Shown here one piece after another: positions 1-6,606 of a stretch of DNA of 7,157 bases (the stretch's first letter is position 1; the number at the start of each line of letters is the position of its first letter). Source of the stretch: Planctomycetota bacterium (GTDB taxonomy: Bacteria; Planctomycetota; PUPC01; DSUN01); contig VGYW01000428.1 of the NCBI GenBank assembly GCA_016872875.1, positions 1-7,157 on the forward strand, in the 5' to 3' direction. The notes under the pieces were generated by a model. The model was given only the letters and a program-made list of their open reading frames with translations. It ran no database searches and was not told the origin of the DNA. Both the position numbers and the translations under genes were made by a program.

Positions 1-91
1 GACACAGGCTCCCGCAGGTGTACCATTGGGAACGCGGGGCGGCTCAGCGACACTACCGAACGAGGGTCATCAACCCGGAGCGATACGGGCC

Positions 92-1918
92 ATGAAGACG
101 CTGATCCAAGTGCTTCTGCTGGCCGCTGCGGCGACTGCGGCGCAGGTGGATGGCCTCAAGGCGTTCCATCGCGCGGGGCAGACGTTTATCACGTGGAATG
201 ACCCAGAGGACGCCTTCGGCGAGAAGCCCGTCACCTGGGGCCAGCTCCGCGAGGCCAAGCCCAAGACGCGTTACCGCGTCTACCGATTCGGGAACGCCGC
301 TGACATCGAGAACTTCAAACAGGTCACACTCCTGGCGGAGGTGCCGGCTCTCTCGGGTTTCAACGCCAATTCCTGGTCGCTAGAGCGGCTGATCAACCAG
401 TGTGTGTTCGCCAACGACGACCGCGGCGAACTGATGAAGTACGGGCCGTTCAAGGGCTGGAGCCGTGATTCACCCGAGGGCGGCAAGCTCATCATCCCCC
501 GGTTCGCCATTGAGGACGGCAAGCCGCTCCCGCCTGGCACTGGGCTGTGCGTTCATTCGGCCACGGCGAAGGGGAATGCCTTCTACGCCGTCGTCGCCGT
601 CGCTGATGGAGTCGAGAGTGCGCCGGCGACCCTCGCGCAGCCCGTGGCTGAGCAGCCCGCGGCCTGGGAGCCAGTCGAGCAGCCAAGCGGTGGCGGCTTC
701 GGTTTCGACTTCCGGGGCACCCGCCGGTTCTACGTCACCTGGGTCGCACCGCCGCTCGCGCCGGGGCCCATGTACTTCAACTGGTCGGTCCTCGTGCCGC
801 CCGAGTGCAAGGAGCCTGCGCCCGTGGAACTCTACTTCCACGCGCCCGGCTACTCGTATGCCCGGCCGCCCGTGAAGTTCATCGAGCGGAGCATCCAGAT
901 TTGCCCCCACGACTTCCCCTTCAGCGGTTGGTACGGCTACAAAGATGAGGGGGGTGGTGACAGGGGCGGTGGCATAGGCGTCCCGCCTGTGACCGTTAGG
1001 CCCTACTCGATTCGCCGCATCGAGGCCTTCCTCAAGTGGGCGCAGGGCAAGTTCCCCGTTGACCCGCAGCGCATCATCCCGGTCGGCGGCGATGGCGCGG
1101 CGCTGATGGCGCTCTACCGCCCGGAGCTCTTCGCCTACGTCCTCATCACGGGCTTCGAGGCGCAGCAGCTCGACCCCAAGTCGGCCGACGCCTTCCGCCA
1201 GGCCTGGGGGGACGCCAGCCCGGAGATCAGGGACGAAGCCGGGCGGGGCAACTGGGACTGGGCCGACCTCGACGTGCTCCTGTGCGGCAAGCAGATGCCG
1301 GCCGTCCTGGGCAAGACCGACCCGCCCCCGCCGCCCGAAGACTACGGGCCGGGCAACAAGCTCGAGCTGCCCCTCTTCGTCTGCCGAAGCTACAGTTGGG
1401 GCCGCAACCCCGACTACGCGAAGGGCCGCGGCCGCTTCTACTACGCCCTTCAATCCACCCGCCACGCCCTCCACGCCCACTGGGCCTGGGGCGGAAACCT
1501 GACGGCGCCCGAGAAGTTCAGCGGACTCTGGCAGGGCCTCGACATCACGAACACCACGCCCGTCCCAGCCATCGCCTATTCCTCCGAGGACAAGGAGGGC
1601 GAGGGCGGCGGACACCAGAACCACGGCTACACCTGGAGCGACGTGAAGGAGGACGCCGGCACCTTCGAGGTGGCCATCCAGGGGCCGCCGAGCACGTTCG
1701 ACCTCACGCCCCGCCGCCTCTTCAAGCTGCGGCCGAAGCCGGGCGACAAGTTCCGCTTCGAGGCCTCGAGCCAGGAGGTGCCCCACTGGGCGCGGCGCAA
1801 GAAGCCCGAGCCGAAGTCCGGCACCATCGCCGCCGACGCCAACGGCCTGATCACCCTGAAGGGGCTGGAGACCGCGACCGGCTACAAGCTGGTGGTCAAG
1901 ATTGCGAGGGAGAAGTAA
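92..1918 (+). CDS. Secreted protein with FN3-like region and degenerate alpha/beta-hydrolase-like domain (paralogue 1)
   Basis: This 608-residue protein has no recognised gene name. The ATG at 92 is chosen because it begins a classic signal peptide (MKTLIQVLLLAAAATAA, likely cleaved near residue 17), matches the MKT start of the next gene, and has GGAG at 77-80; an upstream in-frame ATG at 26 would only add 22 non-hydrophobic residues. Residues 21-180 look like a fibronectin-type beta sandwich, opening with HRAGQTFITW and closing with AFYAVVAVADGVES. Residues of about 205-520 resemble an esterase/PHB-depolymerase-type alpha/beta hydrolase. At the nucleophile elbow the sequence is PVGGDGAA, with Asp334 where serine is expected, so ordinary serine-esterase activity is doubtful. 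A Pro-rich loop (DPPPPPEDYG) lies further on. The product is presumably exported to the periplasm or cell surface. It is homologous along its length to the downstream gene, which starts 3 nt after its stop, implying one operon. The substrate is unknown; carbohydrate-related use is inferred only from the neighbour's domain. Confidence 0.85.
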   Translation: MKTLIQVLLLAAAATAAQVDGLKAFHRAGQTFITWNDPEDAFGEKPVTWGQLREAKPKTRYRVYRFGNAADIENFKQVTLLAEVPALSGFNANSWSLERLINQCVFANDDRGELMKYGPFKGWSRDSPEGGKLIIPRFAIEDGKPLPPGTGLCVHSATAKGNAFYAVVAVADGVESAPATLAQPVAEQPAAWEPVEQPSGGGFGFDFRGTRRFYVTWVAPPLAPGPMYFNWSVLVPPECKEPAPVELYFHAPGYSYARPPVKFIERSIQICPHDFPFSGWYGYKDEGGGDRGGGIGVPPVTVRPYSIRRIEAFLKWAQGKFPVDPQRIIPVGGDGAALMALYRPELFAYVLITGFEAQQLDPKSADAFRQAWGDASPEIRDEAGRGNWDWADLDVLLCGKQMPAVLGKTDPPPPPEDYGPGNKLELPLFVCRSYSWGRNPDYAKGRGRFYYALQSTRHALHAHWAWGGNLTAPEKFSGLWQGLDITNTTPVPAIAYSSEDKEGEGGGHQNHGYTWSDVKEDAGTFEVAIQGPPSTFDLTPRRLFKLRPKPGDKFRFEASSQEVPHWARRKKPEPKSGTIAADANGLITLKGLETATGYKLVVKIAREK

Positions 1919-1921
1919 ACG

Positions 1922-4078
1922 ATGAAGACGCCCTCTGTGCTCTTCTGCCTGTTCCTCGCCGCTTCGGCCCTTGGCGACATGGCGACCCAGCGCTTCGGCG
2001 CGGCCAGCGTCGCGCCCGGCGGCGGGGGAGTCGTCGTCCGCTTCGACCTGGCGGCGCTGCCGAACGACGCCAAAGTCGTTCGGGCCAGGCTCGTGCCGTT
2101 CGTCAAGAGCGATGGCGTGCCGCAGAACGAGCCGATCGTCATCCACGCCCTCGACAAGGATGGGGCGACCGCCATCGGCAAGCCGCTCGAGCTGGCCCAG
2201 CCGCGGTTCGTCACGTTCGACGCCACGGAGGCCGTCCGGCAGTGGGCCTCGGGCAAGCTGGCGAACAGCGGTCTCATCGTCCGCGGCGCAGCGCCCGATT
2301 CGCGGCGAACCTGTCTGGATGTGACCTATGAAGGGAGTCCCAAGGACCCGCCCCCGCCCGCCACCGGGCTGAAGGCTATCTACCGCGCGGGACAGGTCTT
2401 CCTCACGTGGACCGAGGCCAACTGCCCCTTCGCGGGCAAAGAGGTCGTTTTGTGGAAGGAGCTGAAGGCCGACCTCGACCGCATCCGCGGCGGGAATGGG
2501 CCGGTCACAACCTACCGCATCTACCGCCACACGAAGCCCATCACGCGCCAGACCATCGCCCAGGCCGAGTTGCTCGACGAGGTCGGCCAGCACTCGGCCT
2601 TCGACGAACGCGAAATCAAGACCGAATGGAAGGGCGAGCAGATCAAGAACGTCCGCGTCGCCGACGCCCCCGTGCCCCGCATCGCAGTCGAGGAGAAGTC
2701 CGAGCTCCCCATCGGCACGGGCGTCTGGGCCACCACCTGCCGCAAGGACGGCGGTTTCTTCTACGCAGTCGTGGCCACGGTGGATGGCGTTGAGAACACC
2801 GTGGCGCTGAACGAAGGGAACACGGCGGGGCCGCTCCGCGAAAAGGTCGCGCCCACCGAGCCTGTCTTCTTCCGCGAGCAGCCGCTCCAGTACGAGAAGC
2901 GCGCCCAGCACTGCTACGTCTGGTGGCTCGACCCGCCGCTGGCGAACCTCCCGTCGTTCATCCACTTGAGCGTCTCGCCCCCCATAGCGGAAAAGGAGGC
3001 AGGCGCCTCTCCCTCTTCCCCACTCGCCCCTCGTCCCTCGTCCCTCCGCCCCCTCTTCATCTATAACTGGTGGTGGGGCAGCGGCTGGAACCGCGCGGCC
3101 CAGTACCCGATGGCCGAAGCCGTCGGCTTCGTCATTGACCAGAACTGCATGCAGACGCGCGGCGTCCACGACGGCTACGGCACGCTCAAGGCCTGGAGCC
3201 AGGGAAAGGTCCAGGGCTGGTTCGTCCGCCAGTTCCGCGCCCTCCTGCCCTGGCTCAAGGCGAAGTACGGCGTGGACGACGACCGCGTGTTCGCCCTCTC
3301 CAGCGGCTGGGCCTGGCAGTATCCAGACCTGTTCGCCGCCACGTTCGAGTGCACGACGATGAACATGAAGCGCAGCCCGGCGGGCAACGAGTGCAAGCGC
3401 TACTGGGGCGACCCGCAGAGGCCCGCCCCAACCGAGTGGGGGGCGAGCGCCTGGGAGCAATGGAACGCCCCTGAGTGGATTCGGAGCAACCCCACGGTCG
3501 AGCTCCCCCTCATCACCTACGCACCTCGGATGCACACGGGCGACTTCGGCATCCTCGACAAGCCGCCCCTCTACCGCGCGCTCCTCGACACCAAGCGCGC
3601 CTGGTCGGCCTGCTTCGGCGAGGGGCCGCTCATCGGCCACAAGGACCCCGACTGGATGTTCGCGCTCCGCCGCTCCGACAGCGTGGCCGCCTTTGGGAAC
3701 TGCTCGCTCGACGACAACCCCGGCATCGGCTTCGGCGGCGACCCCGGCGGCCAGATGAACGCCTGGCTCGCCTTCGAGCCCCGCACCCAGGTGGACTCCC
3801 CCGACCGCTGGGAGATGACCCTCTACCTCGTGGCGGGCGACAAGCGCGGCCGCGGCGGCGCGCCCCTCGATGCCTGCACCGCCGACGTCACGCCCCGCCG
3901 CTGCCAGCGCTTCAAGCCCAGCCCTGGCGCAAAGGTCACCTGGACCAACACCTCCCTTGCCGACGCCAACCCCGTCCAGACCGGCACCGCCATCGCCGAC
4001 CAGTGGGGCCTCGTCACAGCCCAGAGGGTCATCATCTCCAAGGGCAAGAACCGCCTCGCCATTCTGCCAGCCAAGTGA
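1922..4078 (+). CDS. Secreted protein: DNRLRE/CBM96-like domain, FN3-like region and degenerate alpha/beta-hydrolase-like domain (paralogue 2)
   Basis: The 718-residue product begins with a signal peptide (MKTPSVLFCLFLAASALG, cleavage likely after residue 18). Residues 20-137 fit a DNRLRE/CBM96-type beta domain: VVRFDLAALPNDAKVVRARL, then FVTFDATEAVRQWASG and NSGLIVRG. After a Pro-rich linker (KDPPPPATG), residues 149-298 repeat the FN3-like region of the upstream paralogue (YRAGQVFLTW ... FFYAVVATVDGVEN). The rest is hydrolase-like. The elbow RVFALSSGW (residues 455-463) aligns with the paralogue so that Gly462 occupies the nucleophile slot and the serines lie one and two residues before it. 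Tails of both proteins share a TPRR motif followed by a PG-turn and a final beta-rich segment. The start lies 3 nt after the previous stop, with the GAGGGAG Shine-Dalgarno (1906-1912) inside the upstream gene, so translation is probably coupled. A low-complexity insert occupies about residues 362-379. Function is unknown; binding of extracellular polysaccharide is plausible but inferred. Confidence 0.87.
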   Translation: MKTPSVLFCLFLAASALGDMATQRFGAASVAPGGGGVVVRFDLAALPNDAKVVRARLVPFVKSDGVPQNEPIVIHALDKDGATAIGKPLELAQPRFVTFDATEAVRQWASGKLANSGLIVRGAAPDSRRTCLDVTYEGSPKDPPPPATGLKAIYRAGQVFLTWTEANCPFAGKEVVLWKELKADLDRIRGGNGPVTTYRIYRHTKPITRQTIAQAELLDEVGQHSAFDEREIKTEWKGEQIKNVRVADAPVPRIAVEEKSELPIGTGVWATTCRKDGGFFYAVVATVDGVENTVALNEGNTAGPLREKVAPTEPVFFREQPLQYEKRAQHCYVWWLDPPLANLPSFIHLSVSPPIAEKEAGASPSSPLAPRPSSLRPLFIYNWWWGSGWNRAAQYPMAEAVGFVIDQNCMQTRGVHDGYGTLKAWSQGKVQGWFVRQFRALLPWLKAKYGVDDDRVFALSSGWAWQYPDLFAATFECTTMNMKRSPAGNECKRYWGDPQRPAPTEWGASAWEQWNAPEWIRSNPTVELPLITYAPRMHTGDFGILDKPPLYRALLDTKRAWSACFGEGPLIGHKDPDWMFALRRSDSVAAFGNCSLDDNPGIGFGGDPGGQMNAWLAFEPRTQVDSPDRWEMTLYLVAGDKRGRGGAPLDACTADVTPRRCQRFKPSPGAKVTWTNTSLADANPVQTGTAIADQWGLVTAQRVIISKGKNRLAILPAK
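3006..3058 (+). repeat. Pyrimidine-rich low-complexity tract with tandem heptamers inside a CDS
   Basis: Only 5 of 53 bases are purines. The core at 3024-3051 is four related heptamers: TCGCCCC, TCGTCCC, TCGTCCC and TCCGCCC. It encodes a Ser/Pro/Leu/Arg stretch that has no counterpart in the upstream paralogue, where the flanking segments (SVLVPPECKE and ELYFHAPGY) are nearly contiguous. The reading frame is maintained. It looks like an intergenic-type repeat that entered or expanded within the gene, but it could be a natural linker. Confidence 0.6.
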
Positions 4079-4335
4079 TGCAGCCACTCGGTGAGCCGCA
4101 GCCCCAACCGCCCAGAGGCTCACCTGCGCGCGCAGGAGGTGAGCCTCTGGGAGCCCTGCGAATGAGCGCCTCCAACCTCCTGTAGGCGATCCTCGCAAGG
4201 ATATCCTCGGACTCCCCCCGCATCCTGCTGGGCCATCGTCCCCTCGATCGGCAGCTCCGTCATGATCACGTAGCCGTCTTTGGTGAGCCAGGGGACATCA
4301 AGGTGACTCAATGGTCCGCTTCGCCTTGCAGGCAT
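4032..4335 (-). pseudogene. Small minus-strand gene, probably frameshifted at a G6 tract; unknown function
   Basis: An ATG at 4335 (minus strand) follows an excellent Shine-Dalgarno, GAGGAGGAG (complement of 4339-4347), with AGGAGG five bases from the start. The first ~38 codons (including DVPWLTKDGYVIMTELPIEG) have the C/G-ending codons typical of this genome. At a run of six G (complement of 4214-4219) coding character moves to another frame, where codons again favour G/C and encode an amphipathic helix, ESEDILARIAYRRLEALIRR. Removing one G joins the two halves into a roughly 100-residue protein ending at 4032. As it stands, the first frame continues through atypical sequence to a stop at 4120, giving 71 residues. 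The joined frame's tail runs through the hairpin at 4111-4151 (RGSPPARAGEPLGG) and overlaps the end of the upstream CDS tail-to-tail. It may be a sequencing error, a decayed gene or, less likely, a programmed shift. I do not recognise the family. Confidence 0.5.
4111..4151. repeat. Perfect 15-bp inverted repeat (long hairpin), possible terminator or dispersed repeat
   Basis: The arm CCCAGAGGCTCACCT (4111-4125) is perfectly complementary to AGGTGAGCCTCTGGG (4137-4151) around an 11-nt loop. Within it, CCTGCGCGCGCAGG (4123-4136) is itself a perfect palindrome, so a second register is possible. No T-run follows on either strand, so this is not a canonical intrinsic terminator, although it sits 33 nt after the stop of the secreted-protein gene. 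A further GGTGAGCC at 4090-4097 can pair with 4117-4124, giving a competing fold. Its strength and inner palindrome suggest a mobile or dispersed palindromic element, which is inference. Confidence 0.75.
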
Positions 4336-4494
4336 GTTCTCCTCCTCACGGCGGTGCAAGAACCTCCCATCCCGCTGTCCGCTGCTGCGGCGCCCGGACA
4401 CCATAGCATGCCCTCGCCGGAACTTCCACACCCGCTCGGACCAGGTGCGCCCTGGCCGCGCCGCTGCCATCCGCGGTGGCGCTCGCGCGCAAGC

Positions 4495-4532
4495 TGGAAG
4501 AACTGGTGCAATTCGCGTATAATGACACCAGT
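4495..4532 (+). promoter_or_regulatory. Promoter with perfect -10 enclosed by an inverted repeat; candidate autoregulatory operator
   Basis: A perfect TATAAT lies at 4518-4523, with a weak -35-like TGGAAG at 4495-4500 at 17-nt spacing. The arms ACTGGTG (4502-4508) and CACCAGT (4526-4532) are perfect inverted copies separated by 17 nt, 24 bp from arm to arm, and they bracket the -10 box. Transcription would start near 4530, giving a leader of about 35 nt before the DUF4258 gene. Operators over the promoter are typical of toxin-antitoxin operons, including those controlled by MqsA-type proteins, but this sequence is not the known MqsA palindrome, and no DNA-binding domain is visible in the downstream zinc-finger protein. 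Confidence 0.5.
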
Positions 4533-4566
4533 ACGTCTTCGCCACTCTACCAACGCTGGCAGCGTC

Positions 4567-4893
4567 ATGACCAATCAAGCGCCGGAACTCACGGTTGAGT
4601 TCATTCGACTGAGCGTCGCCCCAGGCGCCTACGAACTCTCCCTGCACGCCGACGACGAGCGTCTGAATGATGCGCTAACGATGGCCGACCTCGAGGAGGT
4701 GCTCAGGGCCCCCGAGCTGCTGGAGGACTACCCCGACGACCCACGCGGGCATAGCTGTCTGGTACTTGGCTATGCCAGTGGGCAGCCCGTCCACGTGGTC
4801 TGCGGCATGACCCGACAGCACAAGCTCTTTCTCATAACCGTCTACCGCCCCAAGATGCCCAAGTGGCGCGACGAACGAACCCGAAACCGATAG
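4567..4893 (+). CDS. DUF4258 domain protein, probable toxin-like partner of the YgiT protein
   Basis: The ATG at 4567 gives 108 residues that fit DUF4258 along most of their length: the N-terminal LSLHADDERL helix start (His27 in the conserved HA position), MADLEEVLRAPELLEDYPDD (residues 39-58), the strand SCLVLGYASGQPVHVVCG and the C-terminal LFLITVYRPKMPKW. DUF4258 proteins are small and often sit beside antitoxin-like genes; their fold is thought to be related to RelE/BrnT-type toxins. RNase activity is therefore plausible but not shown here. No good Shine-Dalgarno precedes this start. An in-frame ATG at 4522 falls inside the predicted -10 box and is unlikely to be used. The stop codon overlaps the Shine-Dalgarno of the next gene, implying tight co-translation, and expression is likely driven from the promoter at 4495-4532. 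Confidence 0.85.
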   Translation: MTNQAPELTVEFIRLSVAPGAYELSLHADDERLNDALTMADLEEVLRAPELLEDYPDDPRGHSCLVLGYASGQPVHVVCGMTRQHKLFLITVYRPKMPKWRDERTRNR

Positions 4894-4897
4894 GAGG
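4892..4897 (+). promoter_or_regulatory. Consensus Shine-Dalgarno of the YgiT-type gene, overlapping the upstream stop codon
   Basis: AGGAGG begins on the second base of the TAG stop at 4891-4893 and lies 7 nt before the ATG at 4905. It fixes that start over the longer in-frame extension beginning at 4863. The strong site, compared with the poor one before the DUF4258 gene, would favour more of the zinc-finger protein than of its partner, as expected for antitoxin over toxin (inference). Confidence 0.8.
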
Positions 4898-4904
4898 GCT
4901 AGCT

Positions 4905-5162
4905 ATGGCCCGAAGCTACTCCGACTGCTACTTCTGCGGCGGCGAGGTCAAGGAACAGCGAATTGCCCGAGAGGTGTGGCAGCACGGCAAGCTCCACCTG
5001 ATCGAAAACGTCCCCGTGGGGGTCTGCCAGCAGTGCGCCCAGAAAGTCATCCTCCCGCAAGTTGCCAAAGCGATTGACCGTGTCATCGCCGGCGAGATGC
5101 CGCCCGATCACCTCATCCAGGTCCCCGCCTACCGCCTGCCTGAGCCCGAGCCGGTCTCATGA
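4905..5162 (+). CDS. YgiT-type zinc finger protein (MqsA N-terminal-like), probable antitoxin
   Basis: The 85-residue product has the YgiT/MqsA-type zinc module: CYFCGG (Cys8, Cys11), an intervening beta-rich stretch with ENVPVGVC, and CQQC (Cys41, Cys44). In MqsA these four cysteines bind structural zinc and this domain binds the toxin. The segment after residue 50 (LPQVAKAIDRVIAGEMPPD) is a short helix; the C-terminal helix-turn-helix of full-length MqsA is absent, so DNA binding would need another protein or oligomer. It is encoded directly behind a DUF4258 gene, an arrangement seen repeatedly in bacteria and read as a toxin-antitoxin-like pair. The start is set by the AGGAGG seven bases upstream. 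Confidence 0.9.
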   Translation: MARSYSDCYFCGGEVKEQRIAREVWQHGKLHLIENVPVGVCQQCAQKVILPQVAKAIDRVIAGEMPPDHLIQVPAYRLPEPEPVS

Positions 5163-5271
5163 ACCGCCCGCGCTCTGTCTCGAACCTCGCGGTCCCAGGC
5201 ACCCGCAGGCGAGGCAGTTGAGCCAAGTGACCGAGAATCCTTACGTTTGCCGCAGGTCGAAGGGAAATCCG

Positions 5272-6606
5272 ATGACTGACATGCCCCCAACGAAGCCCGT
5301 TGAGCTCAGGGTTGTGGGTGCCTCCCAGCAGGTTCGCGCGAATGTGCAGAGGTTCAACCGTGACGCCGGGGTGTTCCCCGACCGCGCGCGCTGCCTCATG
5401 CGGCAGACACAGTACTGGGTCTGGGACCCCGACGTGAATACATTCGGCCCATCGAAGTTCGTCGGCTTCAGTTCGATGACCTTCGACCGCTATGAAGTTG
5501 CCGTTGCGGGGTACGCGGTCGGCGACACATTCGATGGTCACGTGACTCAGTGCTCGATCCGGCAGGCGCTTGGCGGCAACTATGCCGCGGACCCCGTTCT
5601 CTCCGAACTCCTGGTTCGCTGGGGCGAGGAGGCAATTGGTTCCGGGGTGTTCGATGGCATTGACAGGACGAAGTGGCAGTTCGTCAGGTTACCCCAGTCG
5701 CGCAACTACTGGGGGGGATTGCTAAACCCGACGTATTACGACATCGATCACGCTCTCAAGTGTGTGGAATATGACACTTGGACTACCAAGGGGAGTGATG
5801 TGAAGCGGGGCGACCGTCTTCTGATCTGGCGTACACAGAAGAACGGAAAGCGGGGTGTTGTTGCCATTGCTGATGTCCTCAGCGCTCCGGAGATTATTGA
5901 ACCGAGTCCTGAGGCGCGTCGCTTCTTCTTAGATGACTCTCGGATGGGACCGCAAGATAGGATCCGGATCCGCTACCATGTGCCCCCCAATGCACCACGG
6001 TGGCTCGACGAGGATCAGAGCGGCGTCCTATCAAGACTAGCGGTCGCTAATGGGCGCGGCCGCCCGATCTTCCGTGAGAAGCCGGAGGACTGGCACAGTG
6101 TCCTGCATCTACTGGGCGGCTGGCCGCAGGAACAGAGCGCTGATGCCATCGTCGAGGCCGCCGCGGACGCGATAGGGGCCGCTGAGGGGCGCCCCAGCAG
6201 AGGGCAGGGATACAGGATGGACCAGAAGGCCCGCAAGGCCGTTGAACTACACGCCATGCGCGAGGCCGACAGGCATTTCCGCGAGGAACTCGAATACGAG
6301 GTCGAGGTTGTGTCAGAACGGAAGCCATTCGATCTGCTCTGTACAAAGGGCGGGGAGGAACTACATGTCGAGGTGAAGGGAACGACGTCGGTGGGCGAGG
6401 AGGTCGTTTTGACCGCCAACGAGGTGGAGCACGCGAGGGCGAACCCCGGGCGTACCGTCCTATTCGTTTTCCACTCGATCCAGGTCGATCAGGAGAACGG
6501 ACAATGGGTGGCCCGAGCAGGGATGCGGCGGGTCCTGCGCCCCTGGGACCTGTCCCTCGGGACGCTGAAACCTCTGGTTTACGCGTACACGTTGCCGAGG
6601 AGCTGA
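5272..6606 (+). CDS. EVE/PUA-like plus DUF3883 (PD-(D/E)XK-like) protein, probable modification-dependent restriction factor
   Basis: The 444-residue protein starts at ATG 5272, preceded by AGGGA at 5261-5265; an in-frame GTG at 5227 is a weaker alternative. Residues 40-75 contain QTQYWVWDP and TFGPSKFVGFSSM, a conserved-looking N-terminal domain I cannot name with certainty. Residues 143-280 resemble an EVE/PUA-like fold (RNYWGGLLNP, then VKRGDRLLIWRTQKNGKRGV and VAIADVL); EVE domains bind modified cytosine in DNA. Residues 312-415 match DUF3883: GQGYRMDQKARKAVELHAM, FDLLC with Asp354, HVEVKGT with Glu367 and Lys369, and LTANEVEHA. The D...ExK arrangement is that of PD-(D/E)XK nucleases. This suggests cleavage of modified, probably phage, DNA. 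Third positions include many A/T bases, unlike the upstream secreted genes, a hint of transfer. It lies 109 nt after the toxin-antitoxin-like pair on the same strand; no convincing promoter was found in that gap. The biochemical role is inferred from domains. Confidence 0.85.
   Translation: MTDMPPTKPVELRVVGASQQVRANVQRFNRDAGVFPDRARCLMRQTQYWVWDPDVNTFGPSKFVGFSSMTFDRYEVAVAGYAVGDTFDGHVTQCSIRQALGGNYAADPVLSELLVRWGEEAIGSGVFDGIDRTKWQFVRLPQSRNYWGGLLNPTYYDIDHALKCVEYDTWTTKGSDVKRGDRLLIWRTQKNGKRGVVAIADVLSAPEIIEPSPEARRFFLDDSRMGPQDRIRIRYHVPPNAPRWLDEDQSGVLSRLAVANGRGRPIFREKPEDWHSVLHLLGGWPQEQSADAIVEAAADAIGAAEGRPSRGQGYRMDQKARKAVELHAMREADRHFREELEYEVEVVSERKPFDLLCTKGGEELHVEVKGTTSVGEEVVLTANEVEHARANPGRTVLFVFHSIQVDQENGQWVARAGMRRVLRPWDLSLGTLKPLVYAYTLPRS

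Noticed and set aside
1282..2331. 349-codon plus-strand frame spanning the junction of the two secreted genes
   Set aside because: The translation is Arg/Pro/Ala-rich, has no domain, and overlaps two well supported genes in another frame.
470..4198. 1242-codon open frame on the minus strand opposite the two secreted-protein genes
   Set aside because: It is a shadow created by the strong G/C bias of the plus-strand genes; the translation is low-complexity Ala/Gly/Val/Arg/Glu-rich with no recognisable domain, while the plus strand shows signal peptides and paralogous domains.
4325..4360. CTTGCA/TGCAAG inverted copies flanking the ribosome site of the minus-strand small gene
   Set aside because: Six-bp arms 24 nt apart are expected by chance and do not form a convincing hairpin.
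5218..5246. TTGAGC with TTACGT at 17-bp spacing before the nuclease gene as a promoter
   Set aside because: The -10 match is too poor to support a call; the gene may share the upstream transcript.
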